A stretch of DNA of 15,188 nucleotides from Spirochaeta sp. (GCA_027859055.1 JAQIBO010000150.1:1-15188), one strand, 5' to 3'; shown: positions 7,924 to 15,088, counted from the first letter of the stretch. The notes: a model not told the origin generated them from the sequence alone. A program made the numbers and translations.

Positions 7924-8709
7924 GTGGATTTAGGAACATTACTGGGGCTCGCCATCGGTTTCATCATGGTCGTCTTGGGGATCGTCCTCGGTGGCGTCGG
8001 TGTTGGACCGTACATCAGTATCGACTCGGTTCTGATCGTTATCCTGGGCTCCCTCGGGGCGATCATGGTGGCCAACCCCCTGAGTCGTGTGCTTGGTATG
8101 ACGGCGTACCTCAAACACGCGTTTAACACGACAAACTGGAACGAGGAAGATCTGATCAGTCAGCTGGTCGGTTTTTCCGACCGGGCCCGAAAAGAGGGAC
8201 TTCTCGCCCTTGAAGACAACCTGGACGCGGTGGAAGACGAGTTCATGCGGAAAGGTATCCAGCTGGTTGTTGACGGAACCGACCCGGACATCATCAAAAG
8301 CATCCTCTACGCCGACCTGGAACAGTTGCAGTCGCGCCACGAATCCGGAGCCAAGTTGTTTGACGACTGGGGTAAGATTGCGCCGGCGTTCGGCATGATC
8401 GGTACTCTCGTCGGACTGATCGCGATGCTTGGAAACATCGGTGGTGATTCCTCCGCGATCGGTCGCGGTATGCAGACCGCGCTGGTCACCACGTTGTACG
8501 GATCGTTCTTTGCAAACCTGTTCCTGATACCGGTGAAAAGCAAACTCGAGGATCGGGATAAAGAGGAATCCCGGGTGAAAGAGATCGTGATTGAGGGAAT
8601 CCTCTCGATCCAGAGCGGCGACAACCCGCGAATTCTTCTGGAAAAACTGGTATCCTTTTTGCCGCCGGGACAGCGACAGGCGGTGCGTCAGGAGAGCGGA
8701 GGCGATTAA
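7924..8709 (+). CDS. motA: Flagellar stator protein MotA
   Basis: MotA forms the ion channel and torque-generating part of the stator with MotB. The 261-residue product has four membrane segments (about 4-24, 32-50, 153-171 and 184-204) with a large cytoplasmic loop between the second and third. The loop contains the conserved charged stretch SDRARKEGLLALED, whose counterpart in E. coli MotA touches FliG. The third and fourth helices read APAFGMIGTLVGLIAML and TALVTTLYGSFFANL. They match the PomA/MotP style of stator more than the E. coli style, with Thr161 and Thr189-Thr190 at positions linked to sodium use. The start is GTG, supported by GAGGAG (7909-7914) nine bases upstream, inside the end of flbD. 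Six bases separate it from flbD. Confidence 0.96.
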   Translation: MDLGTLLGLAIGFIMVVLGIVLGGVGVGPYISIDSVLIVILGSLGAIMVANPLSRVLGMTAYLKHAFNTTNWNEEDLISQLVGFSDRARKEGLLALEDNLDAVEDEFMRKGIQLVVDGTDPDIIKSILYADLEQLQSRHESGAKLFDDWGKIAPAFGMIGTLVGLIAMLGNIGGDSSAIGRGMQTALVTTLYGSFFANLFLIPVKSKLEDRDKEESRVKEIVIEGILSIQSGDNPRILLEKLVSFLPPGQRQAVRQESGGD

Positions 8710-8726
8710 CGCCGGAGATGTGACCT

Positions 8727-9461
8727 ATGCCAGCAGACCGACGAAAGTGTAAAAAATGCCCCCCCGAAGGCGCTCCGGAGTATATGCTCACCTACGGAGA
8801 TATGCTCACCCTGTTGCTGACCTGCTTCGTAATGCTCCTTACGACCGCCAGGGTTGACGGAGACGAGCTGCGTCTGATTCTGGCGGCGTTTCCCGGGTTG
8901 GGGAATCTGGAAGGCGGCAATACGCTGGAGGCGGGACCGCTGGCGGAACTTGGAAATACGATCGAATCGTTGCCTTCGATGGAACGGGGCCGGGCGCTGG
9001 ACGAGGCACGTCGCGAGGCGATCAGTATATTCAACCCGGAGATTCAGTCGCAGCAGGTTCGCGTGCAGGAGGACGAGCGGGGGCTCATCATTTCACTTGC
9101 GTCGGACGCCTTTTTCCGGGAAGCCAGCGCAGAGGTGAATATCGAACAGACGCGCGAAATACTGCAGAAACTCGCACGTCTGCTGAACAACGAAGAATTG
9201 GACCAACGGACGTTTCGTATTGAGGGACACACCGACGACGTTCCGACCAACCCCGACGGGCCCTGGCCCTCGAACTGGGATCTCTCGGTGGCGCGCTCTT
9301 TGAACGTCTTTAAATATTTGCAGGAGTTCGGTGTTGACGAAGACCAGTTCCAGGTGATGGGGCTTGGTGACACGCGGCCGTTGTACGACAACGATACCGC
9401 GGAAGGTCGTGCCTATAACCGTCGTGTCGATGTGATAATTCTAACCGACGGTCATCTTTAG
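8727..9461 (+). CDS. motB: Flagellar stator protein MotB
   Basis: MotB anchors the stator to peptidoglycan and carries the ion-binding aspartate. The 244-residue product has a short basic cytoplasmic tail, a single membrane helix (about 21-40) with the essential Asp at residue 25 in YGDMLTLLL, and a C-terminal OmpA-like peptidoglycan-binding domain (about 112-240). That domain shows EGHTDDVP (166-173), NWDLSVARS (183-191) and NRRVDVII (231-238). The linker just after the membrane helix would hold the plug. The N-terminal tail has a Cys-Lys-Lys-Cys pair (residues 8-11) ahead of PPEGAPEY; cysteines at this spot occur in other MotB proteins, and no function is claimed. It follows motA by 17 bases, as expected for co-expressed stator subunits. 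Confidence 0.96.
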   Translation: MPADRRKCKKCPPEGAPEYMLTYGDMLTLLLTCFVMLLTTARVDGDELRLILAAFPGLGNLEGGNTLEAGPLAELGNTIESLPSMERGRALDEARREAISIFNPEIQSQQVRVQEDERGLIISLASDAFFREASAEVNIEQTREILQKLARLLNNEELDQRTFRIEGHTDDVPTNPDGPWPSNWDLSVARSLNVFKYLQEFGVDEDQFQVMGLGDTRPLYDNDTAEGRAYNRRVDVIILTDGHL

Positions 9462-9486
9462 ACTGTCAAACGCAGGAGAGTAAACG

Positions 9487-10050
9487 ATGTCCGACGAGAT
9501 GTTTGATCAGGAAGACGAAGCGGGTGGTGAGGAACAACCGACAACCGCTGGAAAGAAAAAGATCGGGTTTCTCCCTGCCATCGTCATCGACATTCTCAAG
9601 TGGGGTGCCATCGTGATTGGCGCGATCATTTTCATTGTGGTGACCGTCGTCATCACCGTGCGGTTCATGGGGCAGGGAAACCAGGCGAGCGCCACGCGAT
9701 TGCCTCTGGAGAGCGCGTACGAGGAACAGAGTGCTGAACTCCTGAACTGGTACAGCGAGATGGGAGAGATTCGCGGTCGCACCGCGGATGAAGTCCCCCG
9801 CACCTTTATCGTGACGCCGCATATCGGCTACGAGACCGGCAACGAGGCGGTCTCTCCCGAGCTGATCCAGCGACAGGTTCAAATCAAAGAACTGATCAAC
9901 ATGTATTTTGCGGAGAAAACGATCAGTGAGCTGGAAGGGAACGAGAACCGGACACGAATAAAACGTGAACTCCTCGAGGAGATCAACCGACTCATGATTG
10001 AAGACGTTCAGGAGATCGCCTTCGACCGTTACGAATTTATCGAATTCTAG
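9487..10050 (+). CDS. fliL: Flagellar basal body-associated protein FliL
   Basis: FliL is a single-pass inner-membrane protein that surrounds or supports the stator and modulates motor output. The 187-residue product has an acidic N-terminus, a basic Lys-Lys-Lys before the membrane, one membrane helix (about 36-60) and a periplasmic domain containing RTFIVTPHIGYETG and the C-terminal IEDVQEIAFDRYEF. FliL sequences diverge strongly, but length, topology and the place directly between motB and fliM make this secure. The ribosome site AGGAGA (9474-9479) is seven bases before the ATG. It is followed by the largest gap in the window (73 bases). Confidence 0.93.
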   Translation: MSDEMFDQEDEAGGEEQPTTAGKKKIGFLPAIVIDILKWGAIVIGAIIFIVVTVVITVRFMGQGNQASATRLPLESAYEEQSAELLNWYSEMGEIRGRTADEVPRTFIVTPHIGYETGNEAVSPELIQRQVQIKELINMYFAEKTISELEGNENRTRIKRELLEEINRLMIEDVQEIAFDRYEFIEF

Positions 10051-10123
10051 AAAAACGCCGTTTGCCGCTTGCAAAAGCTGTAAACATGTGTAAAAAATGA
10101 AGATGGAGGGGTAACATACCGGT
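10051..10123 (+). other. 73-base A/T-rich gap between fliL and fliM
   Basis: No gene fits here. It holds a small inverted repeat (TTTGC 10061-10065 with GCAAA 10071-10075, five-base loop) without a following T tract, so it is not a convincing terminator. Two TGTAAA copies lie exactly 10 bases apart (10079-10084, 10089-10094). A weak possible promoter (TTGCAA 10069-10074, TAAAAA 10091-10096, 16-base spacer) has four of six matches in each box. The fliM ribosome site GGAGGG (10105-10111) is 12 bases from its ATG, longer than usual. Confidence 0.4.
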
Positions 10124-11149
10124 ATGAACGAAGTCCTGTCCCAGGACGAAATTGATCAGCTTCTCACAGCTATATCCTCTGGTGACGTTGAGACGGAAGA
10201 GCACGCGCAGCCAACCGAGTCTCGTAAGATCAAGATTTACGATTTCAAGCGTCCGGATAAGTTCTCCAAGGAGCAGATCCGCACCGTCTCGATTATGCAC
10301 GAGACGTTTGCCCGGCTGACCACTACCGCTTTGAGCGCTCAGCTTCGAAGCCTTATCAACGTTCACGTTGCCAGTGTTGATCAGCTCACCTATGAAGAGT
10401 TCATTCGGTCCATCCCCAATCCGACAACCCTTGGTGTTATCAACATGGATCCCCTGAAGGGGTCTGCAATTCTTGAAGTTGATCCGGCGATCACCTTTGC
10501 GATCATCGACCGACTGTTTGGCGGGCAGGGAGAGGGCACAAAGGTGACCCGGGACCTGACCGATATTGAACAGACGGTCATGGAAGGGATCATCGTCCGA
10601 ATTCTTGGCAACATGCGGGAAGCGTGGTCGCAGGTTATCGATCTGCGGCCCCGGCTCGGTCAAATCGAGACCAATCCGCAGTTTGCACAGATTGTTCCGC
10701 CGTCGGAAATGGTTGTGCTTGTTACACTGGAAACGAAGGTCGGTGAGGTTGAGGGAATGATGAACTTCTGTATCCCGTACCTCACGATTGAACCGATCAT
10801 TTCCAAGCTGTCCGCCCAGTACTGGTATTCATCGGTCCGCCGCGGCGCCACCACGGAGAACTTGAACATTCTTCGTGATCGTCTCGCAACGATTGAGGTA
10901 CCGATGGTTGTAGAGGTCGGAGCGATGAACCTTCAGGTGCGGGACGTGCTCAATTTGCAGGTGGGCGATGTTATTCGGCTTCAGAATACCCACATCGACG
11001 ATAACATGGCGCTCAGGGTTGGCGACCGCAAAAAGTTCTGGTGCAAGCCGGGACAAATAGGAAACAAGCTCGCGGTTCAGGTTATCGGTATGATCGAAAA
11101 AATCGAGGAAGAAGAGTTTGAAGAGCTTGTTGCGGAAGAAGGAGAGTAG
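10124..11149 (+). CDS. fliM: Flagellar motor switch protein FliM
   Basis: FliM is the C-ring protein that receives phosphorylated CheY and passes the switch signal to FliG. It has 341 residues. The N-terminal LSQDEIDQLL (residues 5-14) is the CheY-binding segment. The middle CheC-like domain contains LFGGQGEG (131-138), the GGxG motif that contacts FliG. The C-terminal SpoA/FliN-like domain spans about 253-325 with VEVGAMNLQVRDVLNLQVGD. A Glu-rich tail ends the protein. An in-frame TAA at 10112-10114 rules out an upstream start, fixing the ATG despite a 12-base gap to the ribosome site. The gene looks slightly less GC-rich than its neighbours by eye. Only 3 bases separate it from fliY, the other switch subunit. 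Confidence 0.97.
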   Translation: MNEVLSQDEIDQLLTAISSGDVETEEHAQPTESRKIKIYDFKRPDKFSKEQIRTVSIMHETFARLTTTALSAQLRSLINVHVASVDQLTYEEFIRSIPNPTTLGVINMDPLKGSAILEVDPAITFAIIDRLFGGQGEGTKVTRDLTDIEQTVMEGIIVRILGNMREAWSQVIDLRPRLGQIETNPQFAQIVPPSEMVVLVTLETKVGEVEGMMNFCIPYLTIEPIISKLSAQYWYSSVRRGATTENLNILRDRLATIEVPMVVEVGAMNLQVRDVLNLQVGDVIRLQNTHIDDNMALRVGDRKKFWCKPGQIGNKLAVQVIGMIEKIEEEEFEELVAEEGE

Positions 11150-11152
11150 GGA

Positions 11153-12265
11153 ATGAGCGACGGTTCACTGTCCCAGGACGAAATTGATGCTCTGCTCGCC
11201 GGTACCGGCGACATAGATTTGGGTGACAGTTCCGGTGGTGGTGCGTCTGCAGCATCCGGCGATTCTCTTGACGGGCTCAAGGCGGCGCTGTCCGAAACAG
11301 TGGGGCAGCAGCAGTCGAATATGGCGATGATCACCGGCAAAGAGGTGGAAATTGCCCCCCCGACAGTCAACGGCGGTTCTCCCGCCGGTCTGAGTGGTCA
11401 GATGGTGCAGATAACCTACAACTTCGGCGATGCGGGCTCACATTCGTACGTACTCTCCGGCGACGACGCAATCAAATTTGCCTCCGCATCGATGGGTCTC
11501 GACGACGTGGAGCTTGACCCCGCGTCGCTCAACGCGGTTCAGGAGGTCTTTTCTCAGATCTCCGGACCGGTGATTAACACGCTGAGTGAAAAAACCGGTA
11601 TGACGATTATGCCGGAGCCGGCCAACGCGACCACCGTGGACATTTCCGAGGTCGCGTATCCGGCGGACCCGGTCTATGCGCGGTATACGGTTACTCTGGG
11701 TGACGACAGCGCCATCCTCTACGAAATTTTTGAAAACAGTTTTGCCTCGCGCCTCTCGGGAGGCGGCGGCGGCGGCCAGCAGCAGAGCGGCATGCAGAAC
11801 ATGGGCGGTGGGATGCCCGGCGGTCAGGGCATGCAGGGCATGCAGGGCATGCCCCAACAGGGTGGCCAAATGGCCGGCATGGGTCAGAATATGGGGGGCG
11901 GTATGGGAAACATGGCCGGTGGTGGAATGCCCGGTTTCGGCGGCGGCGCAAACGTGCAGTCGGTGCAGTTCCCCAGTCTCCAGCAGCAGGGCGGTCCAAA
12001 CGAACAAGGTAACATCGGTCTGCTGATGGACGTCTACATGGAGATGACCGTCGAGCTTGGTCGTACCAAGAAGCTGATCCGGGAGATCCTCGGAATGGGT
12101 GAAGGTACGATTATCGAGTTGGATAAGCTCGCCGGTGAACCGGTAGACATCCTGGTAAACCATAAATTGATTGCCAAAGGTGAGGTCGTGGTTATTGACG
12201 AAAACTTTGGTGTCCGCGTGACGGAAATCGTCTCGCCAATGGAGCGCGTGAGCGATATGACGTAG
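11153..12265 (+). CDS. fliY: Flagellar motor switch protein FliY/FliN with Gly-Met-Gln-rich linker
   Basis: This 370-residue switch protein forms the lower C-ring. Residues 6-16 repeat the CheY-binding motif LSQDEIDALLA of FliM. Residues about 82-200 are a CheC-like domain. Residues 203-266 are a linker dominated by Gly, Met and Gln. Residues about 283-362 are the FliN/SpoA domain (LLMDVYMEMTVELGR, LDKLAGEPVDILVN, VVVIDENFGVRVTEIV). The CheC-type catalytic pattern (Asp/Ser-x3-Glu-x2-Asn) appears as Asn127-x3-Glu131-x2-Ser134, so phosphatase activity is doubtful. The architecture fits FliY rather than the short FliN of about 110 residues found in Borrelia, and no separate fliN follows. AAGGAGAG overlapping the fliM stop provides the ribosome site. 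Confidence 0.92.
   Translation: MSDGSLSQDEIDALLAGTGDIDLGDSSGGGASAASGDSLDGLKAALSETVGQQQSNMAMITGKEVEIAPPTVNGGSPAGLSGQMVQITYNFGDAGSHSYVLSGDDAIKFASASMGLDDVELDPASLNAVQEVFSQISGPVINTLSEKTGMTIMPEPANATTVDISEVAYPADPVYARYTVTLGDDSAILYEIFENSFASRLSGGGGGGQQQSGMQNMGGGMPGGQGMQGMQGMPQQGGQMAGMGQNMGGGMGNMAGGGMPGFGGGANVQSVQFPSLQQQGGPNEQGNIGLLMDVYMEMTVELGRTKKLIREILGMGEGTIIELDKLAGEPVDILVNHKLIAKGEVVVIDENFGVRVTEIVSPMERVSDMT
11825..11851 (+). repeat. Three perfect 9-base tandem repeats in fliY linker
   Basis: CAGGGCATG occurs three times head to tail (11825-11833, 11834-11842, 11843-11851), in frame, encoding Gln-Gly-Met units. It sits within the wider Gly/Met/Gln-rich linker (about 11759-11950). Units of three codons would let the linker lengthen or shorten without breaking the frame. 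Confidence 0.85.
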
Positions 12266-12328
12266 ACGGACAGCGTCCGGTGACGGGGCGGCAGACCCGA
12301 ATCCGGATATGACAAGGGGAGGGGAACA
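12266..12328 (+). other. 63-base gap between fliY and fliO
   Basis: No gene fits. A short perfect hairpin, CGGAC-AGC-GTCCG (12267-12279), starts one base after the fliY stop but has no T tract and only a five-base stem, so it is unlikely to end transcription. The right end carries the strong ribosome site described for fliO. No convincing promoter was seen. Confidence 0.4.
12316..12324 (+). promoter_or_regulatory. Ribosome binding site pointing to a CTG start for fliO
   Basis: GGGGAGGGG, containing the core GGAGG at 12318-12322, lies six bases before CTG at 12329. It is too far (over 30 bases) from the first ATG at 12356, which has no comparable site. No ATG, GTG or TTG occurs in this frame between the stop at 12281-12283 and 12329. 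Confidence 0.6.
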
Positions 12329-13126
12329 CTGAAACGTCCACATCTGTGGAGCATTATGCTCGTAATGAGCGTGCTCCTGTTTTCTGTACAACAGGTCTAT
12401 TCTCAGGACAGCGCGTCCGACCCGGAAGGCGTAAGCCAGGGGGCCGAAGCGGGATCTGATGGAACCGTGCCGGGCGCTGAGGCGGCGCCCGACCCGACAT
12501 CGGACTCTGCGGGTGAAACCCGGGCTGTCCGACCCGCACAGGAGTCACCGGCGGAGGACACCCTCGTGTTCGGTGAGGGCGCCGATGATGAGGGAGACAC
12601 GAACGCCGGTGACGGCGGCATCGACACGTTCGGCGTATGGGATCTGTTGCGCATGTTGCTGGTATTACTGATGGTGATCGGCGCGATCTACGGCGTCATC
12701 AGCCTTCTCCGTCGGCGTGTACCGGCGGAAAGCGAGGATGAAGACTCACCGATCCGGATTCTCGCCAGCCGCACCGTTGGCACAACGCATGAGATCCACG
12801 CGGTAATGATCGGAAGCCACGTTCTTGTGTTGGGCGCCGGAGCAGACGGACTGCAGCTGATCACCCGTGTTGAGGATCAGGAAACGATCGACGAGCTTGT
12901 GCTTGCCCATTCGACCCAGAGCGGGAGGCGGGCGCGGGGCCGCACGTTCGGGGCGGTTTTCGGGCGCTGGCTGGGGAATCTCGCGGTGCCCGGTTCAGCC
13001 GGAAGCGCCACGAGTCGGGGCGGCCGTGGAAACGCTCCGGGTAGCGCGGGAGCCTCCGGCGGAGCAGCCGGGGACGGTCTGTCCTTCTTTCGCACCCAGC
13101 ATGATCGGCTGAGGAACCTCCGATGA
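12329..13126 (+). CDS. fliO: Flagellar export gate assembly protein FliO (FliZ of Borrelia)
   Basis: FliO helps assemble the FliP ring of the export gate. With a CTG start the product has 265 residues. It comprises a signal peptide (Lys-Arg at positions 2-3, hydrophobic core, likely cleavage near Tyr-Ser-Gln, residues 24-26), an acidic low-complexity periplasmic part (about 27-100), one membrane helix (about 105-127, WDLLRMLLVLLMVIGAIYGV), and a cytoplasmic FliO domain with ILASRTVGTTHEIHAVMIG. A Gly/Ser/Ala-rich tail ends the protein. The first ATG (12356) would remove the positive N-region of the signal peptide and has no good ribosome site, so CTG at 12329 is preferred but unproven. The last four bases overlap fliP. 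Position before fliP and topology support FliO; the periplasmic region itself has no recognised similarity. Confidence 0.87.
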   Translation: MKRPHLWSIMLVMSVLLFSVQQVYSQDSASDPEGVSQGAEAGSDGTVPGAEAAPDPTSDSAGETRAVRPAQESPAEDTLVFGEGADDEGDTNAGDGGIDTFGVWDLLRMLLVLLMVIGAIYGVISLLRRRVPAESEDEDSPIRILASRTVGTTHEIHAVMIGSHVLVLGAGADGLQLITRVEDQETIDELVLAHSTQSGRRARGRTFGAVFGRWLGNLAVPGSAGSATSRGGRGNAPGSAGASGGAAGDGLSFFRTQHDRLRNLR

Positions 13127-13995
13127 ACGTGCTCCTGGGGATGCATCGTGGAGCGCCGGCTGTCGTGCTTCTCGCGATAGTCCTTCTGATCGTTCTGCCT
13201 GCCGGTTCCGGCGGACCGTCGACCCTCGCTGCGCAGTCCGTTCGCAACCCTGCGGCCAACACGCTTGATGATCCGCTTCTCGATCCCGCGGACGGGGAGA
13301 CGGCGCTGCAGATTCCCTTCGTTGACCTGCAGCTACGCGGCCCCGATGGCGGCGCCGAAGTGGCCCTCTCGCTGCGCCTTCTGTTGATGCTCGCGGTGCT
13401 GAGTCTGGCGCCGTCGATGATTATCATCATGACCAGCTTTCTGCGGATTGCGATCGTCCTGGACTTTGTGAAACGGGCGTTGTCGTTGCAGCAAGTGCCG
13501 CCGACGCAGGTGCTGCTGGGGATCGCGCTCTTTCTTACGCTGTTCCTGATGTGGCCCACCTTTACCGAGATGTACGAAGACGCCTATGTTCCGCTGCAGG
13601 AAGGTGAGATCGGTCTTGGCGAGGCGTACGAACGGTTTGAACAGCCGATCCGGGTGTTTATGTTCCGACAGATGCAGCGGGATCCCTCGAGCGTTGCGCT
13701 GTTTATGCGGATCGCCGGGCTCGGACAGCCGCGGACGCTGGCAGACGTTCCGACCCACGTTCTGATACCCGGATTTATCCTTCACGAGCTCACCGTCGCG
13801 TTCAAGATCGGGATCCTCTTGTTCATTCCGTTTATTATCGTGGACATGATCACCGCATCCACTCTTATGTCGATGGGTATGATCATGTTGCCGCCGATCA
13901 TGATTTCGCTTCCGTTCAAATTGATCCTCTTTGTTCTTGTGGACGGGTGGAACCTCATTATTGAACAGCTGGTCGCCAGCTTTGGAGGATTCTGA
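13123..13995 (+). CDS. fliP: Flagellar export gate protein FliP
   Basis: FliP forms the five-subunit core of the type III export gate with FliQ and FliR. The 290-residue product begins with an extra hydrophobic N-terminal segment (about 12-28), likely a signal peptide as in other FliP proteins. The conserved family body follows: LAPSMIIIMTSFLRIAIVL, VPPTQVLLGIALFLTLFLM, a periplasmic loop, then FILHELTVAFKIGILLFIPFIIVDMI and the C-terminal hydrophobic helices ending near VDGWNLI. The ATG lies in an ATGA overlap with the fliO stop, and the stop overlaps the fliQ start by one base, so fliO-fliP-fliQ are translationally coupled. No anomalies seen. Confidence 0.97.
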   Translation: MNVLLGMHRGAPAVVLLAIVLLIVLPAGSGGPSTLAAQSVRNPAANTLDDPLLDPADGETALQIPFVDLQLRGPDGGAEVALSLRLLLMLAVLSLAPSMIIIMTSFLRIAIVLDFVKRALSLQQVPPTQVLLGIALFLTLFLMWPTFTEMYEDAYVPLQEGEIGLGEAYERFEQPIRVFMFRQMQRDPSSVALFMRIAGLGQPRTLADVPTHVLIPGFILHELTVAFKIGILLFIPFIIVDMITASTLMSMGMIMLPPIMISLPFKLILFVLVDGWNLIIEQLVASFGGF

Positions 13996-14264
13996 TGGAC
14001 CTGGGATTCGCGGTGACGATGTTTCGTACCGGTATTTTTCAACTCCTGATCGTTGCGGCACCGGCGTTGATCATCGCAATGGTGACGGGACTGGTCGTCA
14101 GCATCTTTCAGGCGACAACCAGCATACAGGAGCAGACGCTCACATTTGTACCGAAAATCGCGGCGATACTGCTGTCGCTCCTCTTTTTCGGCCCCTGGAT
14201 GATGCAGATGCTGGTGCAGTACACGGTGAACCTGATTCAACAGATTCCGCAAATGGCAGGCTGA
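13995..14264 (+). CDS. fliQ: Flagellar export gate protein FliQ
   Basis: An 89-residue protein with two membrane helices (about 16-38 and 50-75), the standard size and layout of FliQ, which wraps around the FliP-FliR core of the export gate. The conserved segment MVTGLVVSIFQATTSIQEQT is clear, as is LTFVPKIAAIL. It overlaps fliP and fliR by one base each (TGATG junctions). The ribosome site TTGGAGGA lies five bases upstream inside fliP. Confidence 0.97.
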   Translation: MDLGFAVTMFRTGIFQLLIVAAPALIIAMVTGLVVSIFQATTSIQEQTLTFVPKIAAILLSLLFFGPWMMQMLVQYTVNLIQQIPQMAG

Positions 14265-15088
14265 TGGTACTGGAGACGATCGCACAGAACGCACCACTTT
14301 TCTTTCTCGTGTTTGTGCGGATCTATGCGTTGCTCCGGGTTGCCCCGATCACTTCCTCCCAGGCGATTCCCGGCATCGCCCGGGTTGCGATCACGTTTTT
14401 CGCCGGGTTCGCCGTACTCCCTACGGTGGTCGCGTCCGGGTATTCGGTGCCACCGACTGTGCTTGGGTTTATCCTTCTGGCGGTGGGAGAGATCCTGATC
14501 GGAATTATCACGGCCCTCTTTTTGGTCGTGATGTTCGCGGTGTTCCAGCTGGCGGGGCAGTTCTTCTCACTGCAGATGGGGTTTGGCGCCTCCCAGGTGT
14601 TCGACCCGATGGCGCAGATTCAGATTCCTTTGGTTGGGCAGTTTCTCAACATGATCGCCCTGATGGTGTTTGTGATGTCCGCGGGGTTGCAACGGATCTT
14701 TCTTCACGGGGTGCTGGGCTCGTTTACCGCGATGCGCGCCGTAGATCTCGCTGGAGCCCGTGGTGACCTGTTCACCATGCTCAGCACCAGCCTGGGGGGC
14801 CTCTTTCAACAGAGTCTTGTCCTGGCGTTTCCGATCCTTGGAACGCTTTTTCTTCTGCAAATCACGATGGGGCTCTTCGGGAAGGCGGCGCCCCAGATGA
14901 ACCTGCTGATGCTCGGGTTCCCCGCGGCGATCGGCCTGGCGTTCCTGATCATATTCCTGATTCTACCGTTTCTCGTGGAGGCGTTTGAGGCGATTATCGA
15001 TTACGCGTTCTATCAAATTCAGACGGTGTTTTCCGGCATCTCCGAGTACGCCGGAAATGGCAGCGGCGTCCCGGGAGGCTTCCGATGA
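14264..15088 (+). CDS. fliR: Flagellar export gate protein FliR
   Basis: FliR is the single-copy subunit that completes the FliP5-FliQ4-FliR1 export gate. The product, starting at ATG 14264, has 274 residues with about six membrane segments and family landmarks RVAPITSSQAIPGIAR near the N-terminus, LAGQFFSLQMGFGASQVFDP in the middle and APQMNLLMLGFPAAIGLAF near the C-terminus. The frame stays open upstream through fliQ, but that extension has no FliR character, and the ATG overlapping the fliQ stop by one base fits the junction style of this block. The ribosome site is weak (GGCAGG), consistent with coupling. The 3' end overlaps flhB by four bases. No truncation or odd residues noticed. Confidence 0.96.
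   Translation: MVLETIAQNAPLFFLVFVRIYALLRVAPITSSQAIPGIARVAITFFAGFAVLPTVVASGYSVPPTVLGFILLAVGEILIGIITALFLVVMFAVFQLAGQFFSLQMGFGASQVFDPMAQIQIPLVGQFLNMIALMVFVMSAGLQRIFLHGVLGSFTAMRAVDLAGARGDLFTMLSTSLGGLFQQSLVLAFPILGTLFLLQITMGLFGKAAPQMNLLMLGFPAAIGLAFLIIFLILPFLVEAFEAIIDYAFYQIQTVFSGISEYAGNGSGVPGGFR

Noticed and set aside
8748..8759. Cys-x2-Cys near the MotB N-terminus as a metal or redox site
   Set aside because: Only one pair is present, and cysteines ahead of a Pro-Glu-Gly-Ala-Pro segment are seen in other MotB proteins; no second pair completes a metal site.
10061..10075. Inverted repeat TTTGC/GCAAA after fliL as a terminator
   Set aside because: The stem is short and A/T-rich, and no T run follows it.
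11825..11851. Tandem repeats as a CRISPR array or mobile-element scar
   Set aside because: The units are 9 bases with no spacers, in frame inside fliY, and encode part of its linker.
12267..12279. Hairpin just after fliY as a possible terminator
   Set aside because: The stem is five pairs with a three-base loop and no T tract; the downstream export genes belong to the same operon.
11438..12391. Minus-strand open frame of about 317 codons opposite fliY, with repeated His-Ala-Leu units
   Set aside because: The repeats are simply the complement of the Gly-Met-Gln linker of FliY; there is no independent evidence of coding.
13931..14263. Upstream extension of fliR through the whole of fliQ
   Set aside because: The frame is open but the extension has no hydrophobic FliR character, and the ATG at 14264 matches the family N-terminus and the one-base overlap style.
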